Source: Methylocaldum szegediense (GTDB lineage: Bacteria > Pseudomonadota > Gammaproteobacteria > Methylococcales > Methylococcaceae). Taken from it: DNA of 64,000 nucleotides. A model generated the notes under the pieces. The model was not told where the DNA came from. It saw only the letters and a program-made list of their open reading frames with translations, and ran no database searches. Positions 1 to 7,154 of the stretch are shown piece after piece. The position numbers were made by a program, and so were the translations under genes. The stretch lies in the NCBI RefSeq assembly GCF_949769195.1, contig NZ_OX458333.1:2046001-2110000 (forward strand), given 5' to 3'. Position 1 is the stretch's first letter, and each line of letters starts with the position of its first letter.

Positions 1-1472
1 TCGTTTTGGGGTTGCGCTGCTGTTTTGGGTTTGGGGTTGTTTGTGTCGACGTCGATGTCGAGTTGCGCGATGTTTTCGGCGGCCTTGTCGGCCGCGTTGG
101 GCCAGCCAGGTTGTGTCCACGGGGCGGGGTCGGTCGGGGCGTTGTCGCCGGGGAGTTTTGAAAAGGGCCAGATGAGCTTAAAAACAAACTCGCCGCCGGT
201 GAGTAAAAGGGCTTGCACGCCGTTTTTGTTCGGTCCCAGCATGGCAAACTCGTTCGGGGCGACAACCGGCTCGGTTGTTGTTAGCCAGTTATCAGTTCGC
301 TGCGGCACCGCGGCATAACCACCTAGGCCGCTTACCGGGGCGCTGAAAGTCGGCGAGTACCGCTTTACTTGTCGTTCGCCAATTAAGCTGCTGAGCCATT
401 GCGGGGTCTCGGCTCCTTGCGTGCGACAGGCAATGACGGTGCCGACCATGCTGCTGAGCGCGTTCGCGAATTCGTGACTATATATCGACCGGACCTGATT
501 TATGTCTTGCGTTGCTAACAGCGTTCGGACGCCCTTGCTTCGGCCGATTTCCACAAATTTTTCTATGCTTTCAACCTTCCCGAGTTGCGGGAACTCGTCC
601 AGGACTAACCACAGCCGCCGTTTTCTGCTGTCGGGTAGGTCAGGGCTGTTTACGATGCTCGCTAACGCGCTGATGAGCGACTGAATGTAAGCCTGTGCCA
701 ATTTTTGATACCTGCCATGCGATTGCATGAGCAGGATTTTTGTTTGCTGCTCTTGTGCTTGCGGGTTTAGCAGCCAGTTACGAAGCGAAAATTTTTGCAC
801 CGGCCCGCCGTGTCCGCAGTCGCTCCAGGCGTCCGCTAAGCTGAAAACTTGTCCCATAAAAACAATAAGTTGCGACAAAAAAGACTGGGTTGTTTTGGTT
901 GGTTTTTCGGGGAGTAGCAGGGCGAGTTTTGGATCGGCAGCTAGGCATATTTCGCGTAGCTGCTCGTATTCCTTCGATGCCGTTGCGGCTATGTCGGCAA
1001 AGCTCCATTCGCCCGGCGTGTTGCTTTGCGCGTGGACGATCATCGCGGCAAGTATTTGCCGAGCGCCGTTGCTCCATGTTGGATCGCTGCTCTCTGGGAT
1101 CAGTCTGGCGGCGAGTTCGGCGGCATCGGCTTTTGTCGTGCAGTCTTTCGCTACATCCCACGCAAGGCTGCGGCTGTCCCACGGGGCAATAAGCCTGACG
1201 CCGGGTTGATCGAGCAAGCCGCTTGTGAAGTCTCCCTTGTTGTCAAATATTAAAGCTTTATCGCCGCGCGAAAGTATTTGATTTACAACATAATTTATGA
1301 TTTGCGTCTTTCCGCCGCCGATGCTGCCGAGGATCAAAAAGCCCCGGGTCTCTCTGTCGCGCGAGATTTGCAAATTGGGGTGTAGATTGATGCCGGGCTC
1401 GCTGATTTTGATTTCTTCTTTGCTTTCAGTTTGGGCGGTTTTTATGTCGTTTCTGACTTGCCGCCCGCGCAT
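1..1472 (-). CDS. VirD4/TraD-type conjugative coupling ATPase, C-terminus beyond window
   Basis: Reading the minus strand from the ATG at 1472 gives about 490 open codons that run off the left edge. Residues 49-56 form a Walker A loop (GSIGGGKT) and residues 288-293 a Walker B (WLVLDE), followed by FPQLGK and a stretch like the motif after Walker B in type IV coupling proteins (GRSKGVRTLLATQD). Such proteins are hexameric DNA pumps that hand a nicked strand to a conjugation channel or work as FtsK/HerA-like motors. The usual N-terminal transmembrane domain is absent from this frame; it seems to be supplied by the overlapping ORF 1426-1764. No good ribosome site precedes the ATG, so an upstream GTG near 1511 or translational coupling is possible. 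Zot of filamentous phages is a less likely alternative. Confidence 0.85.
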   Translation of the reverse strand, partial: MRGRQVRNDIKTAQTESKEEIKISEPGINLHPNLQISRDRETRGFLILGSIGGGKTQIINYVVNQILSRGDKALIFDNKGDFTSGLLDQPGVRLIAPWDSRSLAWDVAKDCTTKADAAELAARLIPESSDPTWSNGARQILAAMIVHAQSNTPGEWSFADIAATASKEYEQLREICLAADPKLALLLPEKPTKTTQSFLSQLIVFMGQVFSLADAWSDCGHGGPVQKFSLRNWLLNPQAQEQQTKILLMQSHGRYQKLAQAYIQSLISALASIVNSPDLPDSRKRRLWLVLDEFPQLGKVESIEKFVEIGRSKGVRTLLATQDINQVRSIYSHEFANALSSMVGTVIACRTQGAETPQWLSSLIGERQVKRYSPTFSAPVSGLGGYAAVPQRTDNWLTTTEPVVAPNEFAMLGPNKNGVQALLLTGGEFVFKLIWPFSKLPGDNAPTDPAPWTQPGWPNAADKAAENIAQLDIDVDTNNPKPKTAAQPQN

Positions 1473-1764
1473 CGGAGAATCTGAACCCAAAGAAGGCAAA
1501 CAAACCACCGGTTCCTGCTGCAATATATCCGGCCGCCTCGAAAATGTTTTGCCATCCCCGGGCCTTTGTGTTTGTGAAAAGACTTTTTAAAACCCAGCCC
1601 GAAAACTCAAGCATGCCGCCCGCGTCGAGCGTCGGCCATCCGCGCGCGATATGCGATAGCGTTGCGCATGCTGCGAGCGCGATAGCCGCGCCCATGCAAA
1701 AAGCCAGGACACTGAATGTGAGGGCAAAGATCCAGTCGCGCGGCGGCCCGGGGTGTTTCTTCAT
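1426..1764 (-). CDS. Two-TM protein, probable detached membrane anchor of the coupling ATPase
   Basis: This 112-residue protein has hydrophobic segments at about residues 11-33 and 78-98, separated by a soluble loop, and a basic tail. VirD4/TraD proteins normally begin with exactly such a two-helix membrane domain. Here the frame stops 47 bases inside the coupling ATPase, which continues one base out of phase. It starts with ATGA overlapping the stop of the 62-residue gene upstream, with GGAG just before it, so it sits in an operon. Either the anchor and motor are naturally separate, translationally coupled polypeptides, or a frameshift split one gene. I favour separate genes because the ATPase frame has the full nucleotide-binding domain, but sequence alone does not decide. 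Confidence 0.7.
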   Translation of the reverse strand: MKKHPGPPRDWIFALTFSVLAFCMGAAIALAACATLSHIARGWPTLDAGGMLEFSGWVLKSLFTNTKARGWQNIFEAAGYIAAGTGGLFAFFGFRFSDARAASQKRHKNRPN

Positions 1765-1949
1765 CTATTTTTCTCCGTGCAAAAATCGAGGGTCGTCGGC
1801 TCGGCGAGTTGATTGACCGAGTGCGCGATTACCGCGCCCGCCATGGCGGCGGCGAATACGGCGGTCAACGGGGATGTGATGATGTGTCTGCGCGCTGCAC
1901 TGATATCACGTTGCATTGGGCGGATGCGCGTGCCGGGTGGGGTGTTCAT
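1761..1949 (-). CDS. Small single-TM protein of the mobile element
   Basis: This 62-residue protein has a basic N-terminal part (residues 1-25) and one hydrophobic segment at about 26-45. AAGGAGC lies seven bases before the ATG, an excellent ribosome site, which supports a real gene. Its stop overlaps the start of the next gene (ATGA), so it is translated in series with the membrane anchor and coupling ATPase. I do not recognise a family. Position between a DNA-binding protein and a coupling protein suggests a membrane accessory of DNA transfer, but that is inference only. Confidence 0.65.
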   Translation of the reverse strand: MNTPPGTRIRPMQRDISAARRHIITSPLTAVFAAAMAGAVIAHSVNQLAEPTTLDFCTEKNR

Positions 1950-1960
1950 TTATTGCTCCT

Positions 1961-2203
1961 TTATTCCGCGACAAGGCCGTCCAGCGTCTTTTTGACGAGG
2001 CCGATTTGTTCTGATAGGGCCTTAAATCCGGTCGCCAATTTTGTTTCGAGGACGGCGAGTCGGTCTTCTTGCTGCTCGGCGTCGATCGCTTGTTGCGTTG
2101 CGCTGCGCATGAGGTCGCTCAGCGTTATGCCTTGCTTTTCCGCCGCTGCCTTAAAAAGTTTCCATTGCTGTTTTGTCACATGGATGCTTACCGTTGTACT
2201 CAT
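1961..2203 (-). CDS. Ribbon-helix-helix-like DNA-binding protein
   Basis: An 80-residue protein that starts with a short beta-strand-like stretch (TVSIHVTKQQWKLF) followed by two helices and a heptad-like coiled coil (about residues 40-75). This is the layout of CopG/MobC-type ribbon-helix-helix proteins that bind operators or relaxosome sites. AGAGG lies upstream of the ATG. It is the first gene of the operon leading to the coupling ATPase. A perfect 8+8 palindrome overlaps its own -10 region at 2233-2254, so autoregulation is likely. It could also be the accessory factor that recruits the HUH endonuclease to the nearby origin-like repeats; not shown by sequence. Confidence 0.65.
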   Translation of the reverse strand: MSTTVSIHVTKQQWKLFKAAAEKQGITLSDLMRSATQQAIDAEQQEDRLAVLETKLATGFKALSEQIGLVKKTLDGLVAE

Positions 2204-2232
2204 ATTTAAAACCTCTTTAAAAGATAATAAAG

Positions 2233-2254
2233 ATATACTAGGATTATAGTATAT
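2233..2254 (-). promoter_or_regulatory. Palindromic operator over a -10 box
   Basis: ATATACTA and TAGTATAT are perfect inverted arms separated by six bases. The minus-strand -10 hexamer TATAAT falls inside the spacer and right arm (2243-2248), about 40 bases before the ribbon-helix-helix gene start. Binding there would block RNA polymerase, the usual arrangement of an autorepressor. Confidence 0.6.
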
Positions 2255-2267
2255 TGCTTAGATTTTT

Positions 2268-2748
2268 AATAGTGCCAGATAGTTCCCGATATATCTGGTT
2301 TTTGTGGGTTTTCTTTTTGTTTTTTGGGTGTGGCGGATAGTGGGTTGTAGTTCTTGTATTTTGTGGGTTTTCGGGGGTTTTGTTGTTGTACACCCTGCAC
2401 CCGGAGGGGGTGCGACGGGTGTGTAGTTTTTGGGTTTTGCTTTGCTTTTTTGTTTGATGTGCCGCAAGCCCAGTATTTATACGTACTACGGCGCACTATG
2501 GGGTATGTTTTTGTTGCTTGTTTAAAACGCAAAGCCAGGTTTTATACGTACTACGGCGCGCTATGTGGGTATGATTTCCCCCCCCCGTCATGGCGGCGGC
2601 GGTGGTGTGTGCGTGTTAGCGCCCTTTGACGGCGCATCAAAACGGGCGTCCGGTCGGTGGATGCGCTATGTGGCACTATCGGGCGCTATGAGGGGGTAAA
2701 AGGTAGGGTCGGGAAAGCTGTTTATGGCGGGAACTATCTGGCACTATT
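2268..2748. repeat. Origin-like region bounded by a perfect 21-bp inverted repeat
   Basis: The 21 bases at 2268-2288 are the exact reverse complement of 2728-2748. Between and just beyond them the motif GC(A/G)CTAT recurs (near 2493, 2559, 2664, 2673, 2683, 2741 and 2809). The + strand here is strongly G/T-rich with long G runs, and I see no convincing gene. A repeat-rich, strand-biased noncoding stretch between a HUH replication gene and a coupling-protein operon suggests a rolling-circle origin or transfer origin. Which nick site is used cannot be told by eye. A separate regulatory role is possible because the left arm lies just upstream of the ribbon-helix-helix promoter. Confidence 0.6.
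2476..2565 (+). repeat. Direct repeat pair of 25 bp, 65 bp apart
   Basis: Copies at 2476-2500 and 2541-2565 differ at one base (A/G in the GCGC(A/G)CTATG core). Similarity continues more weakly upstream (CGCAAGCCCAG against CGCAAAGCCAG). Each contains the palindrome TACGTA. These look like iterons of the origin-like region. Confidence 0.7.
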
Positions 2749-2859
2749 CAGTAAAAAGCCTGGGTTTTATGACTGCGCTCAAAACTCAGGCTTTTCGGGG
2801 CCTATCGCGCGCTATCTGCGGTCCTTTAAAATGGGGGAAAGCATATTGTTTGCTCCTTC

Positions 2860-3105
2860 TTAAGGCTTAAGTTGGATATCGTAACGGTTACAAAATTCAC
2901 GGATGATTCGTGCGCTGATGTTTTTTGCGCCTGCGTCCTTCGCGTTCTTGAATGGGGGGGTTTTTGTGATATTTTTAAGTTGCGAAAAACGCTTGCCAGA
3001 TAACGGTTTTTGTAAAATTGATACAATTCGATACAAAATTGTTTTATAACATTTTGATATAACTATATGCGGCGAGTTTTTATGGTATGTATATATACCT
3101 ACCAA
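2860..3105 (-). CDS. Doubtful small basic protein
   Basis: An open frame of up to 81 codons, starting only with TTG codons. The C-terminal half (KNAKDAGAKNISARIIREF and after) reads like ordinary protein sequence with mixed charged and hydrophobic residues, while the N-terminal part is translated from AT-rich, promoter-like DNA. No ribosome site is evident. It could be a short regulator of the element, a remnant, or chance. I recognise no family. Confidence 0.3.
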   Translation of the reverse strand: MVGIYTYHKNSPHIVISKCYKTILYRIVSILQKPLSGKRFSQLKNITKTPPFKNAKDAGAKNISARIIREFCNRYDIQLKP

Positions 3106-3132
3106 AACCAGCGGTTAAAAATATTTTAGGGA

Positions 3133-3161
3133 TTGACAAAAAGCGTTGTTATACCGATAAT
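3133..3161 (+). promoter_or_regulatory. Sigma-70 promoter
   Basis: TTGACA (3133-3138), a 17-base spacer and GATAAT (3156-3161) give a near-consensus promoter directed at the small gene at 3190. The TTG of the -35 box could be misread as a start codon. Confidence 0.7.
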
Positions 3162-3189
3162 AAAGCTGCTTTTAACGAAGGAGTCGAAT

Positions 3190-3390
3190 ATGTATTTAAG
3201 TGCTGAGAATTTCGATGAATATCTGAACCGGAATGCCGAGAAAATGAGCGCGGATGACTTGTGGGATATGCTCGATAATGCGCCTGCCGAGTTTCAGGGG
3301 CAGCCGTTATATTGGTATTGGCAGGGGTTTTTGGCGGGTCGGGATAGTGCTTATTATCGCGCTTTGCCGTCGTTATCCCGGGGTTGTTGA
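3190..3390 (+). CDS. Small acidic protein of the mobile element
   Basis: A 66-residue protein, the only clear plus-strand gene of the element. GAAGGAG lies just upstream of the ATG at 3190 and a near-consensus sigma-70 promoter lies 30 bases further up, so it is probably strongly expressed. The first two-thirds is acidic and helical (YLSAENFDEYLNRNAEK), followed by an aromatic patch with two YW pairs and GFLAGRD. I recognise no family. Small acidic proteins in phages and plasmids often act as inhibitors or anti-defence factors, but nothing here proves that. Confidence 0.6.
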   Translation: MYLSAENFDEYLNRNAEKMSADDLWDMLDNAPAEFQGQPLYWYWQGFLAGRDSAYYRALPSLSRGC

Positions 3391-3761
3391 TATAGCAGGC
3401 TTGGGCCTTTGCCTGGATGAGGCCGAAATTTCCCACGTGCTTTCATCCCAGAGCCGCCTCTGCGTCGGGTCCATTTCCGGAGCAAGCCCGCGACCTTGGG
3501 TGTTTAGTTGTAAAGCGGCGCGGATGGCGGGGTCAAGGTAAAGTAAAAGGGGCTGGCGCGGCCCGCAGCCCTTTTTCCTTTGAAATAAAAAAGGGCGAGG
3601 ACACGGGCCCCTTTTACGGCCTTGACGCTGCCAGGAGCGCCATAGCCTGAAGGCGAAGGGGGCGGGAACAAGGGCGAAGCCCGCTGGGCCTGCCCCCCGA
3701 GCCACGCGGCGGCGAGCGGCTCCCTCTCCCTTGGGGAGAGGGCGGGGGGAGTGGGTAATCG
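3391..3761. other. Noncoding stretch with hairpin repeats
   Basis: No gene supported. It contains C/G-rich dispersed-repeat sequence, including CCCTCTCCC and GGGGAGAGGG facing each other at 3722-3742. It lies downstream of both the 66-residue gene and the convergent 117-residue gene and may serve as a terminator region. Long minus-strand open frames here read as low-complexity R/G/P-rich peptide typical of translated repeats. Confidence 0.5.
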
Positions 3762-4115
3762 TCAGGCTGTTGAAAATTCGGGGCGGCGCGTGATGGATAT
3801 ATGACGCGACTCGTTTCTTTCGAGTGCCCGGCGAAGCTCGTCGGTCACGACTCCGGGGCTGTAGATGACGATATTCCATGTATTTTGCTCGACGATACGA
3901 AGCCGCGGGTCGATGAGTGCGAGCATTTTTTCGTTGATTTGCAGCGGTTTTTGTTTTGGTTTCGGTTTTTTCGGCCAATATTCCCACGGCGGTAAGTCAA
4001 GTCTTGTCCCCGGCGGGTCGGTTTTTGCTGTTTCCGGCGGGTTTTTTGCCGGGTCAGCCGGTGTTTGTTGCTCGTCTGTATGTTTATTTATATTAATACT
4101 TGGGACAACTAACAA
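3762..4115 (-). CDS. Hypothetical protein translated after the Rep gene
   Basis: A 117-residue protein whose ATG overlaps the last codons of the replication gene (Rep stop at 4109), implying translational coupling. The first half is Pro/Lys-rich and probably disordered (PPWEYWPKKPKPKQKP); the second half is a small folded part (about residues 60-112) with NTWNIVIYSPGVV and a basic helix. I do not recognise the family. Being cotranscribed with a HUH endonuclease, it may be a replication or nicking accessory; this is inference. Confidence 0.55.
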   Translation of the reverse strand: MLVVPSININKHTDEQQTPADPAKNPPETAKTDPPGTRLDLPPWEYWPKKPKPKQKPLQINEKMLALIDPRLRIVEQNTWNIVIYSPGVVTDELRRALERNESRHISITRRPEFSTA

Positions 4116-5713
4116 TAACTGTAACCCGCTGATCCTTGGTCCCTTCCTTTGGTGATGTCGATATTTCCCACTGCGTTTTCAGCGCTATCCGGGGCCGCTC
4201 CGGTGCGGTGAGATCGGCCAGGCCCGCGACTTTTTTGCATTTGTCGCCATACTTGTTTATGGAGGGGGTGTAATGCAGGCGTACGAGCGCCTTTCCATCC
4301 GCGTCGCGCGGAATCGCGCCTAAAAAAACCAGCCCAGTCGTTATTTTTGGCAGCTTCAGCCATCGCGGCAACGTGTTCGCTGCGATTCGCTTCTTTTTCG
4401 TTGAGTTTTCTGCACATTCGCCAAGTTGTGAGTGTCGAGTTAAGCCCAAAATACCCGAACGTGCGGAAGCGCCAAGCTTTTTGTGCAGCTCGTACGCGGG
4501 CAAAGTTGCTCGGGTCGTCGCCGTCCGGCGTGATGCCGGTTGCTTTTTGTATGTATTTGAATGCGTAGCTTGCGGGGTTGCCTTTTTCCCAGTCTATCTC
4601 TTTGAATTCCAACGCGTTTTTGCTGTGGCGAAAATGTTTTACAAATGACTGCGCAACAATATGTCGCGCGCTTTTCCCGTTGTGCATTTTTGGTTTGTAA
4701 AAAAACACAAAATGCATATGCGGGCATCCGTCGGCGTGTGGTTCTTTCGTCCAACAGCCGGTATATTCGATTTTGTTTTTTGCTAGCAAAGCTCTGACGC
4801 GCGCAAAACGTTTTTGCAGCCACTTTGCCGCCTCGTCCGGTAGTGTTCCGTCCCAGTTGTCGTTGCCGTTGCTGGGGTTTGGGTGCATTTCTGGCGGGCA
4901 GGTCGCGGTAATGAAAAAGCCGATATAACCCGCGTTTTTGGCGAGTTCGCAGATATATTTGTTGAGTACGTACCGCTCTGACGCTCGATTTTGGTCGGCC
5001 TTTTTTAGTATATCGATCAGTGGGAGCGTCGCGTTTTCGCATTTTATTTGGCGTCGCGATGCCCATTGCTCCGCCGCGTTGTCAATATCAATCCGGCTTC
5101 TCAATGTGTAATCGCTGCAATATTCGTGCCGCTTTTTGCCAACAATACCGAGCCACAATCCGGCCGATTCGGCGGCGCGTCGCACGTGGCGACGCAAAAC
5201 GCGGCGAATAAATTTGGGGTCGCATGCGCGTAATGTTTTGCTTAGGACTGTATCGCCGGGGAGTTGTTTGAGTTTTATGTTTAAACAGCGGATAACGACT
5301 GTGTCGTCGGGCAGCGGGTTTTGTTTTAAATCCGCTGTTTCTATTTCTCCCCTGGTTGCGTTTTCAAAAAGGAGTGATACCGGATCCTTGCCCCGCAGAA
5401 TTTGTTTGTGTTTGTTTTTATCAAAATCAGTTAAGTTAACAACGTTGTTGTAAAAAATCCATGTCGCTTTATTTTCTTCGGCTTCGCTTTGTGCGATTTG
5501 GCGGATTTGTTCTTCGTCCATAAAGGCCAATTCGTCGATCTCGGGCATGCGTTGCCAGCGGGCTGAGATGTCGTAACCCTCCGGTAAGAGGGGTTTTTGG
5601 CCCGTGAGATCGAAAAGGCTTCGTTTTTTTAGCTCGCTTTCTTGCCAAAGGGCGGCGGCGAGGGGTTTTATTTCTTGCGGCAGCCCCGGTAGTACGGATT
5701 TTTTGTTTACCAT
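4109..5713 (-). CDS. Rolling-circle replication endonuclease, P2 gpA-like HUH family
   Basis: A 534-residue protein. Around residue 270 is the family's first motif (FFITATCPPEMHP); around 325 the metal-binding HUH motif (EPHADGCPHMHFVFF); around 380-390 the paired catalytic tyrosines (SYAFKY, a YxxxY arrangement); then RFRTFGYFG, also typical of phage P2 gpA. Members nick one strand at an origin, join to the 5' end through Tyr and start rolling-circle synthesis; related proteins can act as relaxases. ATG overlaps the stop of the 101-residue gene upstream. No separate relaxase is visible in the window, so this enzyme may also start DNA transfer with the coupling ATPase. Family assignment is strong; the transfer role is inferred. 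Confidence 0.85.
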   Translation of the reverse strand: MVNKKSVLPGLPQEIKPLAAALWQESELKKRSLFDLTGQKPLLPEGYDISARWQRMPEIDELAFMDEEQIRQIAQSEAEENKATWIFYNNVVNLTDFDKNKHKQILRGKDPVSLLFENATRGEIETADLKQNPLPDDTVVIRCLNIKLKQLPGDTVLSKTLRACDPKFIRRVLRRHVRRAAESAGLWLGIVGKKRHEYCSDYTLRSRIDIDNAAEQWASRRQIKCENATLPLIDILKKADQNRASERYVLNKYICELAKNAGYIGFFITATCPPEMHPNPSNGNDNWDGTLPDEAAKWLQKRFARVRALLAKNKIEYTGCWTKEPHADGCPHMHFVFFYKPKMHNGKSARHIVAQSFVKHFRHSKNALEFKEIDWEKGNPASYAFKYIQKATGITPDGDDPSNFARVRAAQKAWRFRTFGYFGLNSTLTTWRMCRKLNEKEANRSEHVAAMAEAAKNNDWAGFFRRDSARRGWKGARTPALHPLHKQVWRQMQKSRGPGRSHRTGAAPDSAENAVGNIDITKGRDQGSAGYSYC

Positions 5714-6012
5714 GGCAGGTATTCTTCTTCTTCTTGTTCTTCTTGTTCGTCGAGTTCGGCCGCGTATTCCGCCAAAAAGTTTTTGTATTCAATATATTTT
5801 TCGGTCGATTCGTGCAACGCGGCGTGATAACCGTCGATGAGTTTGTGTTTTTCGGCGGCTGAGAGTTGGTTGAAGTGGCGGCCCAAAATAAGGCGAACGC
5901 TCGCTTCGCTTTGAAGCTGTTCGGAAATGTGGGCGGGGAACATTTCTCTTGTTCCGCCCTTGGCGGTTAAAACCGGTGTGGGATAAAAGTTTTTTCTGAA
6001 TTCTTCGTTCAT
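5707..6012 (-). CDS. Hypothetical acidic protein upstream of Rep
   Basis: A 101-residue protein with GGAG nine bases before its ATG and an ATGGTAA overlap into the Rep gene. The middle is helical (SEQLQSEASVRLILGRHF) and the end is a run of Glu (about residues 88-97). No known family is recognised. It lies between an AlpA-like regulator and the replication enzyme, so a role in replication control is plausible but unproven. Confidence 0.6.
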   Translation of the reverse strand: MNEEFRKNFYPTPVLTAKGGTREMFPAHISEQLQSEASVRLILGRHFNQLSAAEKHKLIDGYHAALHESTEKYIEYKNFLAEYAAELDEQEEQEEEEYLPW

Positions 6013-6152
6013 AGCTCAGCTCCTTCAGCCGGAAAACTGAGCTTGCGCGCCGATCAGATTTTTTTATTGCAACAGGCGGCTTTATAATGTATACTTATGC
6101 ATGTAGTTTTGCATAAGTGGCTTGTTGCGTTGATCGACGCACAAGCCCTTTT

Positions 6153-6347
6153 TTATGCCTGTTGTTTTTGCTGGTGCTGATTACGCTGGCGATCAAGCCA
6201 AGCGTAGATGTCTTGGTCCAACCATGCGGCGGTGCCGGGTGAGGGGTGGATCGGGCGGGGAAACTTTTTAGCTGCAATTAACCGGTAAATGGTGCTCCGG
6301 CTCAATGCAGTAATCTCGTTAACGTGTTTAATTCGATAGAGGCGCAT
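6153..6347 (-). CDS. AlpA-family transcriptional regulator
   Basis: A 64-residue winged-helix/MerR-like DNA-binding protein: RIKHVNEITALSRSTIYRLIA forms the helix-turn-helix (residues 4-24), followed by KKFPRPI and a short helix with WLDQDIYAWLDR, the standard AlpA layout. AGGAG lies eight bases before the ATG. AlpA proteins control integration or excision functions of prophages and integrative elements. It is the rightmost gene of the element and probably directs the operon reading leftward through Rep. Confidence 0.85.
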   Translation of the reverse strand: MRLYRIKHVNEITALSRSTIYRLIAAKKFPRPIHPSPGTAAWLDQDIYAWLDRQRNQHQQKQQA

Positions 6348-7154
6348 ACCAAAACTCCTGAGTAAGAATTTTGGTCATCGCGCCCTGCCTAAACAGCGCT
6401 GTGCGGCTAACGGTCCAGGCCACTAGACCGTATCGTTTCCATGTGGCTACGCCGTTTTGGGATCCCCGGCGTGCGTTTCCTCGGTTTTACATATAGCCGT
6501 TAGACCAATCTGGCGGCATCAAAAAACAGGGAGGATATCGCAACATCAAGTATAGCGTCTCATGTAATTTCTTGCAACAAAGGATTAATAAGAAAACATG
6601 GTGCCTTATCGCCTCAATCATCACAATCTTTGATAGGACCTCCGATTTTGTGGTTTATAGTATCCTGTTCACAAATTGCTTCGTTATTAATAAGCAATAC
6701 CTTATCTTTATTTAAGAGACAATAAAAACTTTTTATCAATGGAACTGGCACTCCCGTCCGATGGTATTTTTGATGGTATCCAAGGCTTTCAAAGATCTAC
6801 TTTCTCGTTACTATTCAGTGACTTAGTCGGGCTATGTGATTGAGGCCCGAGCACCAATTTCTTATATCGTAAACGGCTCCCGTTTCCTTCTACGTATTCA
6901 ATGACTTTTCACGGCAGCTCAATACATTGCCTTGTCGCCAGCTATGGCTAAGGTTTCGTGGCCGGCGTCGTTCCATCATGCTTGCCCTTCGACTATTCCG
7001 CTCGCCGCTCCCTGTTTCTTGACCTATCTACGGATCACTAACGTAACGTCAATCGCGGCCGACTTCCTTTCCCGATTCTCCGCATCACGGTTCATGCCCT
7101 CCTTTAGTCTCCGCCCGAGCGCGTCACCGTTGTAGGCTTCCGCAAGATGAAAAA
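6348..7154. other. Noncoding junction between the mobile element and the trkH region
   Basis: No gene, tRNA or clear att core is seen. The AT-rich part (about 6540-6750) differs from the sequence on either side and probably marks the right border of the element. CTAACGG appears at 6409-6415 and as its reverse complement at 6489-6495. The last 200 bases are upstream of trkH and presumably hold its promoter, but I cannot fix the boxes. Confidence 0.4.

Noticed and set aside
778-1182. Minus-strand 134-codon frame
   Set aside because: Overlaps the coupling ATPase in another frame; composition is Arg/Cys-rich and carries no motif, while the ATPase frame has Walker A and B.
2266-2532. Minus-strand 88-codon frame in the origin-like region
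   Set aside because: Lys/Thr/Pro/Gln-rich product of the G/T-rich strand, no start context, and covers the iterons.
3373-3987. Minus-strand 204-codon frame
   Set aside because: Overlaps the 117-residue gene and reads as R/G/P-rich translation of a dispersed repeat.
4440-5066. Minus-strand 208-codon frame inside Rep
   Set aside because: Out of frame with the HUH motifs; low-complexity basic sequence.
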